A program made the translations under genes and the position numbers. From the NCBI RefSeq assembly GCF_014204515.1, contig NZ_JACHLI010000003.1:124001-188000 (forward strand): a stretch of 64,000 nt of DNA. Reading direction: 5' to 3'. Positions 25,052 to 33,230 of the stretch are shown here, piece by piece. Within the stretch, counting starts at the first letter, position 1. The number at the start of each line of letters is the position of its first letter. The stretch is from Pseudomonas nitroreducens. GTDB lineage: Bacteria > Pseudomonadota > Gammaproteobacteria > Pseudomonadales > Pseudomonadaceae. Under the pieces are notes generated by a model, which was not told where the DNA came from, did no database searches, and saw only the letters and a list, made by a program, of their open reading frames with translations.

Positions 25052-25084
25052 ATTCTATTGTGTGCCGCTTAAGCGGACCTTAAG
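25052..25084 (-). promoter_or_regulatory. promoter of the LtaS-like gene with a PmrA-box-like direct repeat
   Basis: CTTAAG (25068-25073), CGGAC, CTTAAG (25079-25084): a direct repeat with a 5-bp spacer fitting the PmrA/BasR consensus YTTAAK-N5-YTTAAK exactly. On the minus strand it is followed after ten bases by TAGAAT (25052-25057), a good -10. No proper -35 is present, as expected for an activated promoter. The leader to the ATG is about 115 bases. Prediction from consensus knowledge. Confidence 0.5.
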
Positions 25085-25204
25085 CCTGGCCGGGGAATCG
25101 TTTCGCGATGATACGAACGAAGACCGTCGCCGAGCGCAGCCGCCAGAAGGCGGACAGGCTGCCGGACGGGCTGTGAAGAAAATGTCGCGGCGAGGGACTC
25201 GGCC

Positions 25205-25227
25205 GCGCTGCAGGCAGGCTGCAGCGC
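25205..25227. terminator. hairpin just after speE (weak terminator candidate)
   Basis: GCGCTGCAG (25205-25213) and CTGCAGCGC (25219-25227) form a perfect 9-bp stem with a 5-base loop, 13 bp beyond the speE stop. No T-run follows, so it may only slow decay or help factor-dependent termination. Confidence 0.45.
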
Positions 25228-25239
25228 CTTGCCGGGTGA

Positions 25240-26100
<861 letters not shown>

Positions 26101-26281
26101 GCAGTGGGCTCCCGTCGGGACAAGACAATAGGAGGGAGCGGACGCGCCGCCCCGAAAGAGGCGCGCATTCTACGTGGCCGGGGATGACAGGTCGAACCCT
26201 GCTGTCGGCGGCGCGATGCAGGGCAATTTGAAAGTCAGCCACGGGACGACAGCCCGCCGCGCAACAGGTAATGTCGCCGCC

Positions 26282-27187
26282 ATGAACAGCACACTCATCC
26301 ACCTGCCCTACCACGCCCCCTGGAACTGGCAGCAGTTCCACGAGCACTTCGCCCTGCGCAGCCTGGCCGGCGTCGAATGCCTGTCGCCGCGACGCTACGC
26401 CCGCAGCGTGCGGCTGGGCGCGGACAGCGGCTGGTTCAGCGTGACGCCGCTGGAGGAATCCGCCGAACTGGAACTGCAGCTGCACCTCCCCGCCGCCCAT
26501 ACCGAGACACTCACCGCGCGGGTGCGCAAGATGTTCGACCTGGACAGCAACCCCGCGCACATCGCCGCACACCTGGGCGACGACCCCGTGCTCGGCCCGC
26601 TGCTGCGGCAAGCCCCCGGCCTGCGCCTGCCCACCGCGTTCGATCCGTTCGAGCAGGCGGTGCGCGCCATCGTCGGCCAGCAGGTCACGGTGAAAGCCGC
26701 CGTGACCATCGTCGGACGGCTGGTGCAGCGCCTGGGTGAAGCCTTGCCTGGCCCTTCCTTATCCGATGAGGCTGAAGGTCAACCGACGCGACTGTTTCCC
26801 ACTCCACAAGCCCTGGCCGAAGCGGACCTGGCCGGCATCGGCATGCCCGGCAAGCGTGTGGAGACGCTGCAGCGCTTCTCCGCCGCCTGCGCCAGCGGCG
26901 CACTGGCGCTACACGTGGACGACGGCGCCGAGGACCTGGTGCAGCGCCTCTGCGCCCTCCCCGGCATCGGCCCGTGGACGGCCGAATACGTCGCCCTGCG
27001 CGCCTTCGGCGATCCGGACGCCTTCCCCGCCGCCGACCTGGGCCTGCTCAAGTCGCCGGTCTGGGGCAGCGAAGGCATCACTGCCCGCGAACTGCAACGC
27101 CGCGCCGAAGCCTGGCGGCCCTGGCGCGCGTACGCCGCCGTCTACCTGTGGCACGCCTATTCCCAGGCCGGCCGCACCGGAGGATGA
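26282..27187 (+). CDS. alkA: DNA-3-methyladenine glycosylase II (AlkA)
   Basis: A 301-residue base-excision glycosylase removing alkylated purines. N-terminal AlkA domain (1-110, LPYHAPWNWQQFHEHFALRS), then the HhH-GPD core: FDPFEQAVRAIVGQQVTVKA, hairpin LCALPGIGPWTAEY (223-236) and catalytic Asp252 in FPAADLGLLKS. It is a stand-alone AlkA, not fused to Ada. It ends directly at the start of an Ogt-type gene with coupled reading. Confidence 0.95.
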   Translation: MNSTLIHLPYHAPWNWQQFHEHFALRSLAGVECLSPRRYARSVRLGADSGWFSVTPLEESAELELQLHLPAAHTETLTARVRKMFDLDSNPAHIAAHLGDDPVLGPLLRQAPGLRLPTAFDPFEQAVRAIVGQQVTVKAAVTIVGRLVQRLGEALPGPSLSDEAEGQPTRLFPTPQALAEADLAGIGMPGKRVETLQRFSAACASGALALHVDDGAEDLVQRLCALPGIGPWTAEYVALRAFGDPDAFPAADLGLLKSPVWGSEGITARELQRRAEAWRPWRAYAAVYLWHAYSQAGRTGG

Positions 27188-27189
27188 CC

Positions 27190-27666
27190 ATGCACTACCG
27201 CTACCACGACAGCCCCACCGGCCGCCTGCTGCTGGCCGGCGACGAAGCCGGCCTGCGCATGCTCTACATGGACCTGGAAACCCGCCACTACCCCGAGCCG
27301 GACTGGCAACAGGGCAGCCCGTTGCTGGACGACGTGGCGCGGCAGCTGGACGAGTACTTCGCCGGCAAGCGCCAGCGCTTCGACGTGAAGCTGAATACCG
27401 GCGGCACCGAGTTCCAGCGCCAGGTCTGGCAGGCGCTGCTGGAGATTCCCTACGGCTACACCACCGTCTATGCCGAACTGGCGCGGCGCATCGGCCGGCC
27501 CAGGGCGATCCGCGCGGTGGGCACGGCCAACGGCGCCAACCCGATCAGCATCATCGTGCCGTGCCACCGGGTGATCGGCAGCAACGGCAGCCTCACCGGC
27601 TACGCCGGCGGTCTGCCGCGCAAGGAGCTGCTCTTGCGCCTGGAGGGTGCGCTGGAGTCGAGTTAG
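27190..27666 (+). CDS. ogt: methylated-DNA--protein-cysteine methyltransferase (Ogt type), copy 1
   Basis: A 158-residue suicide repair protein that moves alkyl groups from O6-methylguanine to Cys125 in IIVPCHRVIG. The helix-turn-helix (TTVYAELARRIGRP) and GYAGGLPRKELLLRLE tail are canonical. Two starts are possible: ATG 27184 overlaps the alkA stop as ATGA, whereas ATG 27190 has GGAGG with a six-base spacer; the second is chosen. It is co-transcribed with alkA. Confidence 0.95.
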   Translation: MHYRYHDSPTGRLLLAGDEAGLRMLYMDLETRHYPEPDWQQGSPLLDDVARQLDEYFAGKRQRFDVKLNTGGTEFQRQVWQALLEIPYGYTTVYAELARRIGRPRAIRAVGTANGANPISIIVPCHRVIGSNGSLTGYAGGLPRKELLLRLEGALESS

Positions 27667-27678
27667 GGGAAATCCGGC

Positions 27679-28227
27679 CTAGAAGTCGAAAGCGCCCTGC
27701 GCCGCCTGCGGGTCCACATAGCCCTCCAAGGCCAGCATGCGCATCTTCGAAGTGCTGCCGCCCGGCGCGGAGAAGCCACCGGTCCTGCCGCCACTGGCGA
27801 GCACGCGGTGGCAGGGAATGATCAGCGGGACCGGATTGGAGCCCATCGCCTGGCCCACCGCGCGGGACAGGCCGACATCGCCCAGGCGCCGGGCGATCTC
27901 GCCGTAGGTCGTGGTTTCGCCGCGGCCGAGCTGGAGAATGTCGTCGTAGACACGTCGGTGGAAATCGCTGACCGCCGACAGGTCCAGCGGCAGGTTGTCG
28001 AAGGACACCGCCTCGCCCCGCGCATAGCCCAGGATCAGCTGGCGCGCTTCGTCGATGAAGGCCGGCCACTGGGCGGTCTCGCTGCCCAGCTTGTCGAAGC
28101 GCTCGCGCACGCTGTGCACCGAATCCCCCGGCAGGTAGGCGCGCGTGATCCCCTGCGGGCTCCAGGCGAGCCCGAACCAGCCGAGGTCTGTTTCGATCAG
28201 GCAGTAATGCATCGAAAGAGTTTCCAT
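27679..28227 (-). CDS. methylated-DNA--protein-cysteine methyltransferase, divergent copy 2
   Basis: A 182-residue second alkyltransferase, on the opposite strand and convergent with copy 1. Acceptor Cys139 lies in LIIPCHRVLA; the DNA-binding helix is TTYGEIARRLGDVGLSRAVG. After the cysteine it reads GGRTGGFSAPGGSTSKMRML, longer and different from the GYAGGLPRK form of copy 1. It lies 9 bp downstream of a TetR-type regulator gene and is probably in the same transcript. The start at 28227 is followed by an alternative ATG five codons later. Confidence 0.9.
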   Translation of the reverse strand: METLSMHYCLIETDLGWFGLAWSPQGITRAYLPGDSVHSVRERFDKLGSETAQWPAFIDEARQLILGYARGEAVSFDNLPLDLSAVSDFHRRVYDDILQLGRGETTTYGEIARRLGDVGLSRAVGQAMGSNPVPLIIPCHRVLASGGRTGGFSAPGGSTSKMRMLALEGYVDPQAAQGAFDF

Positions 28228-28236
28228 GCCTGAGCC

Positions 28237-28815
28237 TTATCCCGCAAGCCTCTCCGCCTTCAGCACGACGTCGCACCAGCGCCGCAACTCGGCGCCGATG
28301 GCACTGGCCGGATCGCCCTGGCGCTCGAAGGCCCACCACAGTTGCGCACCCTGCCACTGGCTGGCCATCAGCCGACCGAGTATGGGTTGCCGTTGCGGGT
28401 CATCGCTCAGTCGCCTGCCCAGGGCTCCGGCCAAGGCCGCGCCCCATTGCGCACCACGCTCGCGCAGCTGCGCATCGCGCATGTCCTCGCGCAGGATCAG
28501 CAGGCCCTCGGCGTAATCCGTCTCGCCCTCGCCCACCGGGAACATCGCCACCAGCATCTGCACCGCGCCCTCCGGACTCAGCTCGGCGCTCGCGTCGAGC
28601 TGCGCGGTCTGCTCGTCCAGCCGGTCCCAGGCGCGCAGCAGCACGGCGCGGAGGAATTCCGCCTTGGTCGCATGCCGCTGCACCAGCGTCGCGGCGGACA
28701 AACCCACCTCGCGCCCCACGGCAGCGAAGGTCACCGCCTCCGGCCCTTGGCGCACCATCAGCGCCATGGCGGCATCGAGTATCGCTTCGTCGCTGACCGA
28801 TTTGGTTCGAGCCAT
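28237..28815 (-). CDS. TetR-family transcriptional regulator
   Basis: A 192-residue TetR repressor: N-terminal helix-turn-helix (DEAILDAAMALMVRQGPEAV, FAAVGREVGLSAATLVQRHA), then a helical ligand domain of unknown specificity. A 20-bp palindrome lies between it and the divergent DHFR-like gene, 14 bp from its start, and is its most likely operator. It would control itself, the downstream alkyltransferase and the divergent gene. Confidence 0.92.
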   Translation of the reverse strand: MARTKSVSDEAILDAAMALMVRQGPEAVTFAAVGREVGLSAATLVQRHATKAEFLRAVLLRAWDRLDEQTAQLDASAELSPEGAVQMLVAMFPVGEGETDYAEGLLILREDMRDAQLRERGAQWGAALAGALGRRLSDDPQRQPILGRLMASQWQGAQLWWAFERQGDPASAIGAELRRWCDVVLKAERLAG

Positions 28816-28828
28816 GCCACCCTCTTTT

Positions 28829-28848
28829 ATAAATGAACATTCATTTAT
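28829..28848. promoter_or_regulatory. palindromic operator, probably for the TetR regulator
   Basis: ATAAATGA (28829-28836), ACAT, TCATTTAT (28841-28848): a perfect 8-bp inverted repeat in the 67-bp divergent gap. Its position between two starts and the usual length of TetR operators support the assignment. Confidence 0.7.
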
Positions 28849-28882
28849 ATATTGGTGCAGAGCTTACCCAAGGAGACCCCGC

Positions 28883-29410
28883 ATGGCCAGGATTCTCGGC
28901 TACATCGCCAGCAGCCTCGACGGCTTCATCGCCACCCCGCAGCACGGGCTGGACTGGCTGTTCAAGCATGACCAGCTGCAACTGGGCGAACATGACTACA
29001 ACCTGTTTCTCCGGCGTATTCGCACCGTGGTCATGGGCCGCGCGACCTACGACTTCCTCGCCGCCGATCCCGGCCCGTGGCCCTATGCGGAACAACGGGT
29101 GCTGGTGGTGACCTCGCGCCCTATCGACACCCCGAAGGGCCCGCTGCAGACCCGCAGCGATATCGACGCGCTGATCGCGGAGCTGCGTGCGCTGGACGAC
29201 GGTGATGTCTGGATGCTCGGCGGCGGCCAGCTGCAGATGGCCTTCCTGCAGCGCGGGGCGCTGGATGAGCTGGAAATCTACGTGATGCCGGAAATCATCG
29301 GCGGCGGCTTTCCGCTGTTTCCCGCGACTGGTTTGCGGGCATCGCCGACGTTGCTATCGGCCAGGGTCATCGAGCCGGGCTGTGTGCGGATGCATTATCG
29401 GTTCGATTGA
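28883..29410 (+). CDS. dihydrofolate reductase / RibD C-terminal family protein
   Basis: A 175-residue protein of the DHFR-like RibD_C family: MARILGYIASSLDGFIATP at the start, VVMGRATYDFL, and VWMLGGGQLQMAFLQRGALD. Family members are small NADPH-dependent reductases of mostly unknown substrate; it is not the housekeeping FolA. AAGGAG lies seven bases before the ATG. Divergent from TetR and probably repressed by it. Confidence 0.88.
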   Translation: MARILGYIASSLDGFIATPQHGLDWLFKHDQLQLGEHDYNLFLRRIRTVVMGRATYDFLAADPGPWPYAEQRVLVVTSRPIDTPKGPLQTRSDIDALIAELRALDDGDVWMLGGGQLQMAFLQRGALDELEIYVMPEIIGGGFPLFPATGLRASPTLLSARVIEPGCVRMHYRFD

Positions 29411-29431
29411 CGGGAGCCCCGGCGCGGGGCG

Positions 29432-29455
29432 GTTCGCGAGCAAGCTCGCTCCTAC
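29432..29455. repeat. single REP unit, GCTCGCTCCTAC type
   Basis: One unpaired copy of the 24-bp arm ending GCTCGCTCCTAC, 21 bp after the DHFR-like gene. Together with the next two elements it fills the 29411-29722 gap; no gene is visible there. Confidence 0.85.
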
Positions 29456-29482
29456 AGCCCAGCCCTACACCGGTACCCCTTC

Positions 29483-29558
29483 GTAGGGCGCATAACCCGG
29501 CACGGGTTATCTGCCGATACCATGACGGCGGATAACGCTGGCGTGTTATTCGCCCTAC
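29483..29558. repeat. REP-like element, GTAGGGCG family
   Basis: GTAGGGCG at 29483 and CGCCCTAC ending at 29558 enclose GGCGGATAACG and GTTATTCGCC stems. It is the same family as 4737-4812 and 55487-55562. Confidence 0.85.
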
Positions 29559-29581
29559 GAGAGTCCCGCAGAATCACTCCC

Positions 29582-29689
29582 GTAGGAGCGGACCTTGTCC
29601 GCGAAATCCATCGCGGCGGAAGCGGTAGCCATAGGCATATGCAGTCGACGATCGCCGATTGGCGATTCGCGGACAAGCTCCGCTCCCAC
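29582..29689. repeat. REP pair, GTAGGAGCGGACC type
   Basis: The left arm starts GTAGGAGCGGACCTTGTCCG at 29582 and the right arm ends AAGCTCCGCTCCCAC at 29689. The arms are imperfect (AGCTCC for GGTCC and a final CCCAC), and a long insert separates them. Confidence 0.8.
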
Positions 29690-29722
29690 CGGGGAACCGG
29701 AGAGCGGAGCCGGGCTCGCCAC

Positions 29723-29914
29723 TCAGATCTTCACATTCCCCTTGGGCCCGGCAATCGCCCAGATCAACAGGCCCAGCAACGGCAGGATGACGATCACCAG
29801 GATCCAGATGATCTTGATCGGCATCTCCGCACCGCTTTTCAATACGCTGATGATGGCCCAGATATCCAGGGCGAAGATGATCAGGCTGATCAAGCCACTC
29901 AGGGTAGAGCCCAT
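29723..29914 (-). CDS. small membrane protein with PLDc_N domain
   Basis: A 63-residue protein with two membrane spans (LISLIIFALDIWAIISVL and IIWILVIVILPLLGLLIWAI) and C-terminal GPKGNVKI. This is the phospholipase-D N-terminal-like (PLDc_N) family of short membrane proteins. Function unknown. It is 72 bp downstream of mtnC in the same direction. Confidence 0.85.
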   Translation of the reverse strand: MGSTLSGLISLIIFALDIWAIISVLKSGAEMPIKIIWILVIVILPLLGLLIWAIAGPKGNVKI

Positions 29915-29986
29915 GCTGAAGGTCCTTATGGGAGTCGGTTGTACCGTTCAGCATAGCCGCCCGCGCGGCAAGGCGATGGACGCGGC

Positions 29987-30670
29987 TCAGACCCGCGCCG
30001 GATCGATCAGCGCGAAGCTCGCCACCGTCTCGTGGCCTTCCAGTGCGCCGCCTTCGCGGGCCAGGCCGACGGTCTGCATCCCGGCCTGCTGCGCGGCGTC
30101 CAGCTCCTGCACCACGTCGGAGAGGAAGAGGATGTCCTCGCCGGGCAGGCCGATGGCGGCGGCGATGCGACGGTAGGACTCGGCCTCGCGCTTGGGCCCG
30201 CTGGTGGTGTCGAAGTAGCCGGAGAACAGCGGCGACAGGTCGCCTGCCTCGGAGCAGCCGAAGATCAGCTTCTGCGCCTGGATCGAGCCGGAGGAATAGA
30301 CGTACAGCCGATAGCCTTCGGCGTGCCAGTGGCGCAACGCGTCGACGGCGTCCGGGTAGACGTGGCCCTTGAGCTGGCCGGCGCGGTAGCCCTGCTCCCA
30401 GACCATGCCCTGCAGCGCCTTGAGCGGCGTGGCCTTGCGGTCTTCGGCAATCCAGCCGAGGAGGATGTCGATGCAGCGTTCGGTATCGGCGCTCGCCTCG
30501 CCGCTTTCAGCACGCACGGCTGCCAGTTGTTCGGCCACCGCCGGTTCGGCGGCATGCTCGCGCACGTAGTCCGGCAGGTGCGCGGCGGCATAGGGAAAGA
30601 GCACGTCGAAGACGAAGCTGACCGCGCTGGTGGTGCCTTCGATGTCGGTGAGGATGGCTTTGATGGGCAT
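29987..30670 (-). CDS. mtnC: enolase-phosphatase E1 of methionine salvage
   Basis: A 227-residue HAD-family enzyme converting 2,3-diketo-5-methylthiopentyl-1-phosphate to acireductone. N-terminal MPIKAILTDIEGTTSAVSFV carries Asp9 and Glu11 of the DxEGT motif; YVYSSGSIQAQKLIFG and ILFLSDVVQELDAA are the later HAD motifs. It follows mtnD and mtnB in the same direction; a CCCTCTCCC repeat lies in the 134-bp gap. Confidence 0.96.
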   Translation of the reverse strand: MPIKAILTDIEGTTSAVSFVFDVLFPYAAAHLPDYVREHAAEPAVAEQLAAVRAESGEASADTERCIDILLGWIAEDRKATPLKALQGMVWEQGYRAGQLKGHVYPDAVDALRHWHAEGYRLYVYSSGSIQAQKLIFGCSEAGDLSPLFSGYFDTTSGPKREAESYRRIAAAIGLPGEDILFLSDVVQELDAAQQAGMQTVGLAREGGALEGHETVASFALIDPARV

Positions 30671-30708
30671 GGGAACTCCAGGAGAACTGACCGGCTCGTG
30701 CAGGAGCC

Positions 30709-30755
30709 CCTCTCCCCCGCCCTCTCCCTTCAGGGAGAGGGCTAGGGAGAGGGTG
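30709..30755. repeat. CCCTCTCCC-type hairpin repeat
   Basis: CCCTCTCCCTTCAGGGAGAG with a second downstream GGGAGAGGG arm, between mtnD and mtnC. It is the same family as 13549-13664 and 44992-45178. Confidence 0.85.
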
Positions 30756-30804
30756 GTTCAGGTTAAAGACCGTCGCTGAACACGAGCGCGGTCGCTCAAT
30801 GCTG

Positions 30805-31350
30805 TCAGTCTTCCAGCAACGGAAAGCGCTTGGCGATCCCGTCGCCGGTGAACTTCGCGACCCAGCCTTCGGCATTGTTGAACAGGCGAATGGCGACGAA
30901 GTGCGGCCGCTCGCCCATGTCGAACCAGTGGCGGGTCCCGGCGGGCACCGAGATCAGGTCGTTCTTCTCGCACAGCACGGCGTAGACGTGATCCTCGATG
31001 TGCAGAGTGAACAAACCGCGGCCGGCAACGAAGAAGCGCACCTCGTCCTCGCCGTGGCGATGCTCGTCGAGGAACTTGGCGCGCAGCTCATCCTTCTGCG
31101 GATGGTCGGCGCTCAGGCTGACCACGTCGACGGTGACGTAGCCCTCCTCGTCCTGCAGGCGGCGAATCTCGTGCTGGTAGGCGGCGATCACCGCTTCCTG
31201 GCTGGCGCCGGGGACGATGGGTGCGTTGGCCGCCCAGCGCTGGAAGCGGATGCCCAGCTCGGCCAGGGTGGCGGCGATGTCCTCGGCGTGGGTCAGCAGC
31301 TTCAGCGGCTGCTCGGGATTGGATTCGTGGTAGACGGTCAGGCTGCTCAT
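30805..31350 (-). CDS. mtnD: acireductone dioxygenase
   Basis: A 181-residue cupin dioxygenase. Metal ligands His97, His99, Glu103 (HRHGEDEVRFF) and His141 are all present. With Fe(II) it makes the keto acid precursor of methionine; with Ni(II) related enzymes make a different product. AAGGA lies eight bases before the ATG. It is 35 bp downstream of mtnB in one operon. Confidence 0.97.
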   Translation of the reverse strand: MSSLTVYHESNPEQPLKLLTHAEDIAATLAELGIRFQRWAANAPIVPGASQEAVIAAYQHEIRRLQDEEGYVTVDVVSLSADHPQKDELRAKFLDEHRHGEDEVRFFVAGRGLFTLHIEDHVYAVLCEKNDLISVPAGTRHWFDMGERPHFVAIRLFNNAEGWVAKFTGDGIAKRFPLLED

Positions 31351-31385
31351 GGGCGTTATCCTTCTTCAGCTATCGCCGGATTCGC

Positions 31386-32012
31386 TCAGCGTGTGCCGCC
31401 GCGAAGGCTCAATACTTTCAGTTCACATTCGAAGAGGAATTCGAAGGCTTCGATCTGGCGCAGGGCATCGGCCATGCGTGGGCCCCAAGTGTACAGGCCG
31501 TGGCCGCGGATCAGGTAACCGGGGCAGTCCGGGTGCGCCTCCAGCCAGGGCTGCACCTGGGCGGCCAGGCGGGCGATGTCCTGGTCGTTGTCGAAGATCG
31601 GCACGGTGATGTGACCTTCGTGGGTGGTGACGCCGGCAAAAGCCTTCTGCAGCTCGTAGTCCTGCAGCTCCAGGCGGTCGCCAGCGGTGAGGCGCGACAG
31701 CACGGTGGCGTTCACCGAGTGGGTGTGCAGCACCGCGCCGATCTCCGGGCGCCAGGCGTAGAGCTGGGTGTGCAGCAGGGTTTCTGCCGAGGGCTTCTTG
31801 CCCGGCTCCAGGCTGTTGCCGGAGAGGTCGGTTTCCAGCACGTCGTCCACGCCCAACTGGCCCTTGTGCTTGCCGGACACGGTGAGCAGCGCGCGGTCAG
31901 CGGCCAGGCGCGCCGAGTAGTTGCTGCTGGTGGCCGGCGACCAGCCGCGGCCATAGAGGAAGCGCCCGGCCTCGATGATCTGCTGGGTCAGGTGTTCACG
32001 GGTGGCGTGCAT
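31386..32012 (-). CDS. mtnB: methylthioribulose-1-phosphate dehydratase
   Basis: A 208-residue class II aldolase-like enzyme. Zinc ligands His96 and His98 (AVLHTHSVNATVLSR) and His171 (LIRGHGLYTWG) are visible. It dehydrates methylthioribulose-1-phosphate. mtnA, mtnK or mtnP are not in the window. Its start overlaps the end of the upstream MFS gene by 17 bp. Confidence 0.96.
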   Translation of the reverse strand: MHATREHLTQQIIEAGRFLYGRGWSPATSSNYSARLAADRALLTVSGKHKGQLGVDDVLETDLSGNSLEPGKKPSAETLLHTQLYAWRPEIGAVLHTHSVNATVLSRLTAGDRLELQDYELQKAFAGVTTHEGHITVPIFDNDQDIARLAAQVQPWLEAHPDCPGYLIRGHGLYTWGPRMADALRQIEAFEFLFECELKVLSLRGGTR

Positions 32013-33156
32013 GCGGGTCCTCGTTCAGACGGGTCCAGATGATCAGGGCGGCCGCCAGCGCGGCCACGCTGGCGATGGCGAAAGTCCAGGCCGGGCCAAG
32101 ACTACCCCAGCTGTAGCCGGAGTAAAGCGCGCCGAGCGCGCCACCGGTACCGGCAAGCGCGGCGTAGAGCGCCTGGCCCTGCCCCTGCTGGCGCGCCTGG
32201 AAGCTGCGCTGGACGAAATGGATGGCCGCGGCGTGGAAGCTGCCGAAGGTCGCCGCGTGCAACAGCTGGGCGCAAAGTAGCACCGCCAGGTGCCCGGCCA
32301 GCGTCCCCAGCAGCAGCCAGCGCAACGCCGCCAGCAGGAAGCTCGCCGCCAGTACCTGGCGCAGGGAGAAGCGCTTGAGCAGGCGCGGCATGATCAGGAA
32401 CAGCAGCACCTCGGCGACCACGCCCAGCGCCCAGAGCTGGCCGATCAGCCCACGGGCGTAGCCGAGGGATTCCAGGTGCAGGGTCAGGAAGGTGTAGTAC
32501 GGGCCGTGGGACAGCTGCATCAGGCACACGCACAAATAGAAGGCGAGCACGCCTGGGCTGCGCAGCTGCTTGAGGAAGCCACCGGCATCGGCTTCATCCT
32601 GCCGCGCCGGCGGCTGGGCGTTGGGCACCCACCAGCTGGCGCCGACGATGCCGAGCATGATCGCCAGCAGCGCCAGCGGGTAGGCATCCAGGCTGGCAAA
32701 CTCGAACAACCAGCCCAGGCCGACCACGGTGCAGATGAAGCCGATGGAGCCCCACAGCCGGATGCGGCTGTAGCTCTCGGTACGCCCGCTCAGGTGGGCC
32801 AGGGTGATCACCTCGAACTGCGGCAGCACGGCATGCCAGAAGAACGCATGCCCGGCCATGATCAGCGCCAGCCAGGCATAGCTGTGGCCGAGGAAGATGC
32901 CGGCGAAGCACACCGCCGTGCACACCGCGCCGAAACGCACGATGGCCAGGCGCTGGCCGCTGCGGTCGCCCAGCCACCCCCACAGGTTCGGCGCCACACA
33001 GCGCATCAGCATGGGGATGGCGACCAGCTCGCCGATGCGCGCCGCCGGGAATCCCAGGTGATGGAAATACAGCGCGAGGAACGGCGCCGTCCCGCCCAGC
33101 AGGCAGAAGTAGAAGAAGTAGAAACTGGACAGGCGCCAGTAAGGGACAGCAGCCAC
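31996..33156 (-). CDS. MFS transporter upstream of the mtn genes
   Basis: A 386-residue major facilitator with about 12 spans, of the HcaT/nucleoside-proton-symporter-like group (WRLSSFYFFYFCLLGGTAPF, WGWLGDRSGQRL in the loop 2-3 position, RIRLWGSIGFI). It overlaps mtnB by 17 bp, so it belongs to the methionine salvage operon. Uptake of methylthioadenosine or methylthioribose is an attractive guess from context only. Confidence 0.9.
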   Translation of the reverse strand: MAAVPYWRLSSFYFFYFCLLGGTAPFLALYFHHLGFPAARIGELVAIPMLMRCVAPNLWGWLGDRSGQRLAIVRFGAVCTAVCFAGIFLGHSYAWLALIMAGHAFFWHAVLPQFEVITLAHLSGRTESYSRIRLWGSIGFICTVVGLGWLFEFASLDAYPLALLAIMLGIVGASWWVPNAQPPARQDEADAGGFLKQLRSPGVLAFYLCVCLMQLSHGPYYTFLTLHLESLGYARGLIGQLWALGVVAEVLLFLIMPRLLKRFSLRQVLAASFLLAALRWLLLGTLAGHLAVLLCAQLLHAATFGSFHAAAIHFVQRSFQARQQGQGQALYAALAGTGGALGALYSGYSWGSLGPAWTFAIASVAALAAALIIWTRLNEDPHARHP

Positions 33157-33160
33157 AGGC

Positions 33161-33215
33161 TACAGGCGGCAGGCTTCAGGCGAGAGCCGCTTTAACCTGC
33201 AGCTTGCCGCCTGTG
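33161..33215. repeat. imperfect inverted repeat between aroC and the MFS gene
   Basis: TACAGGCGGCAGGCTTCAGG (33161-33180) and CCTGCAGCTTGCCGCCTGTG (33196-33215) pair at 17 of 20 positions. This tag-like sequence of CTGCAGG and GGCTTCAGG words is common between Pseudomonas genes; it may terminate aroC. Confidence 0.65.
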
Positions 33216-33230
33216 GCCTGCAGCCGCCAT

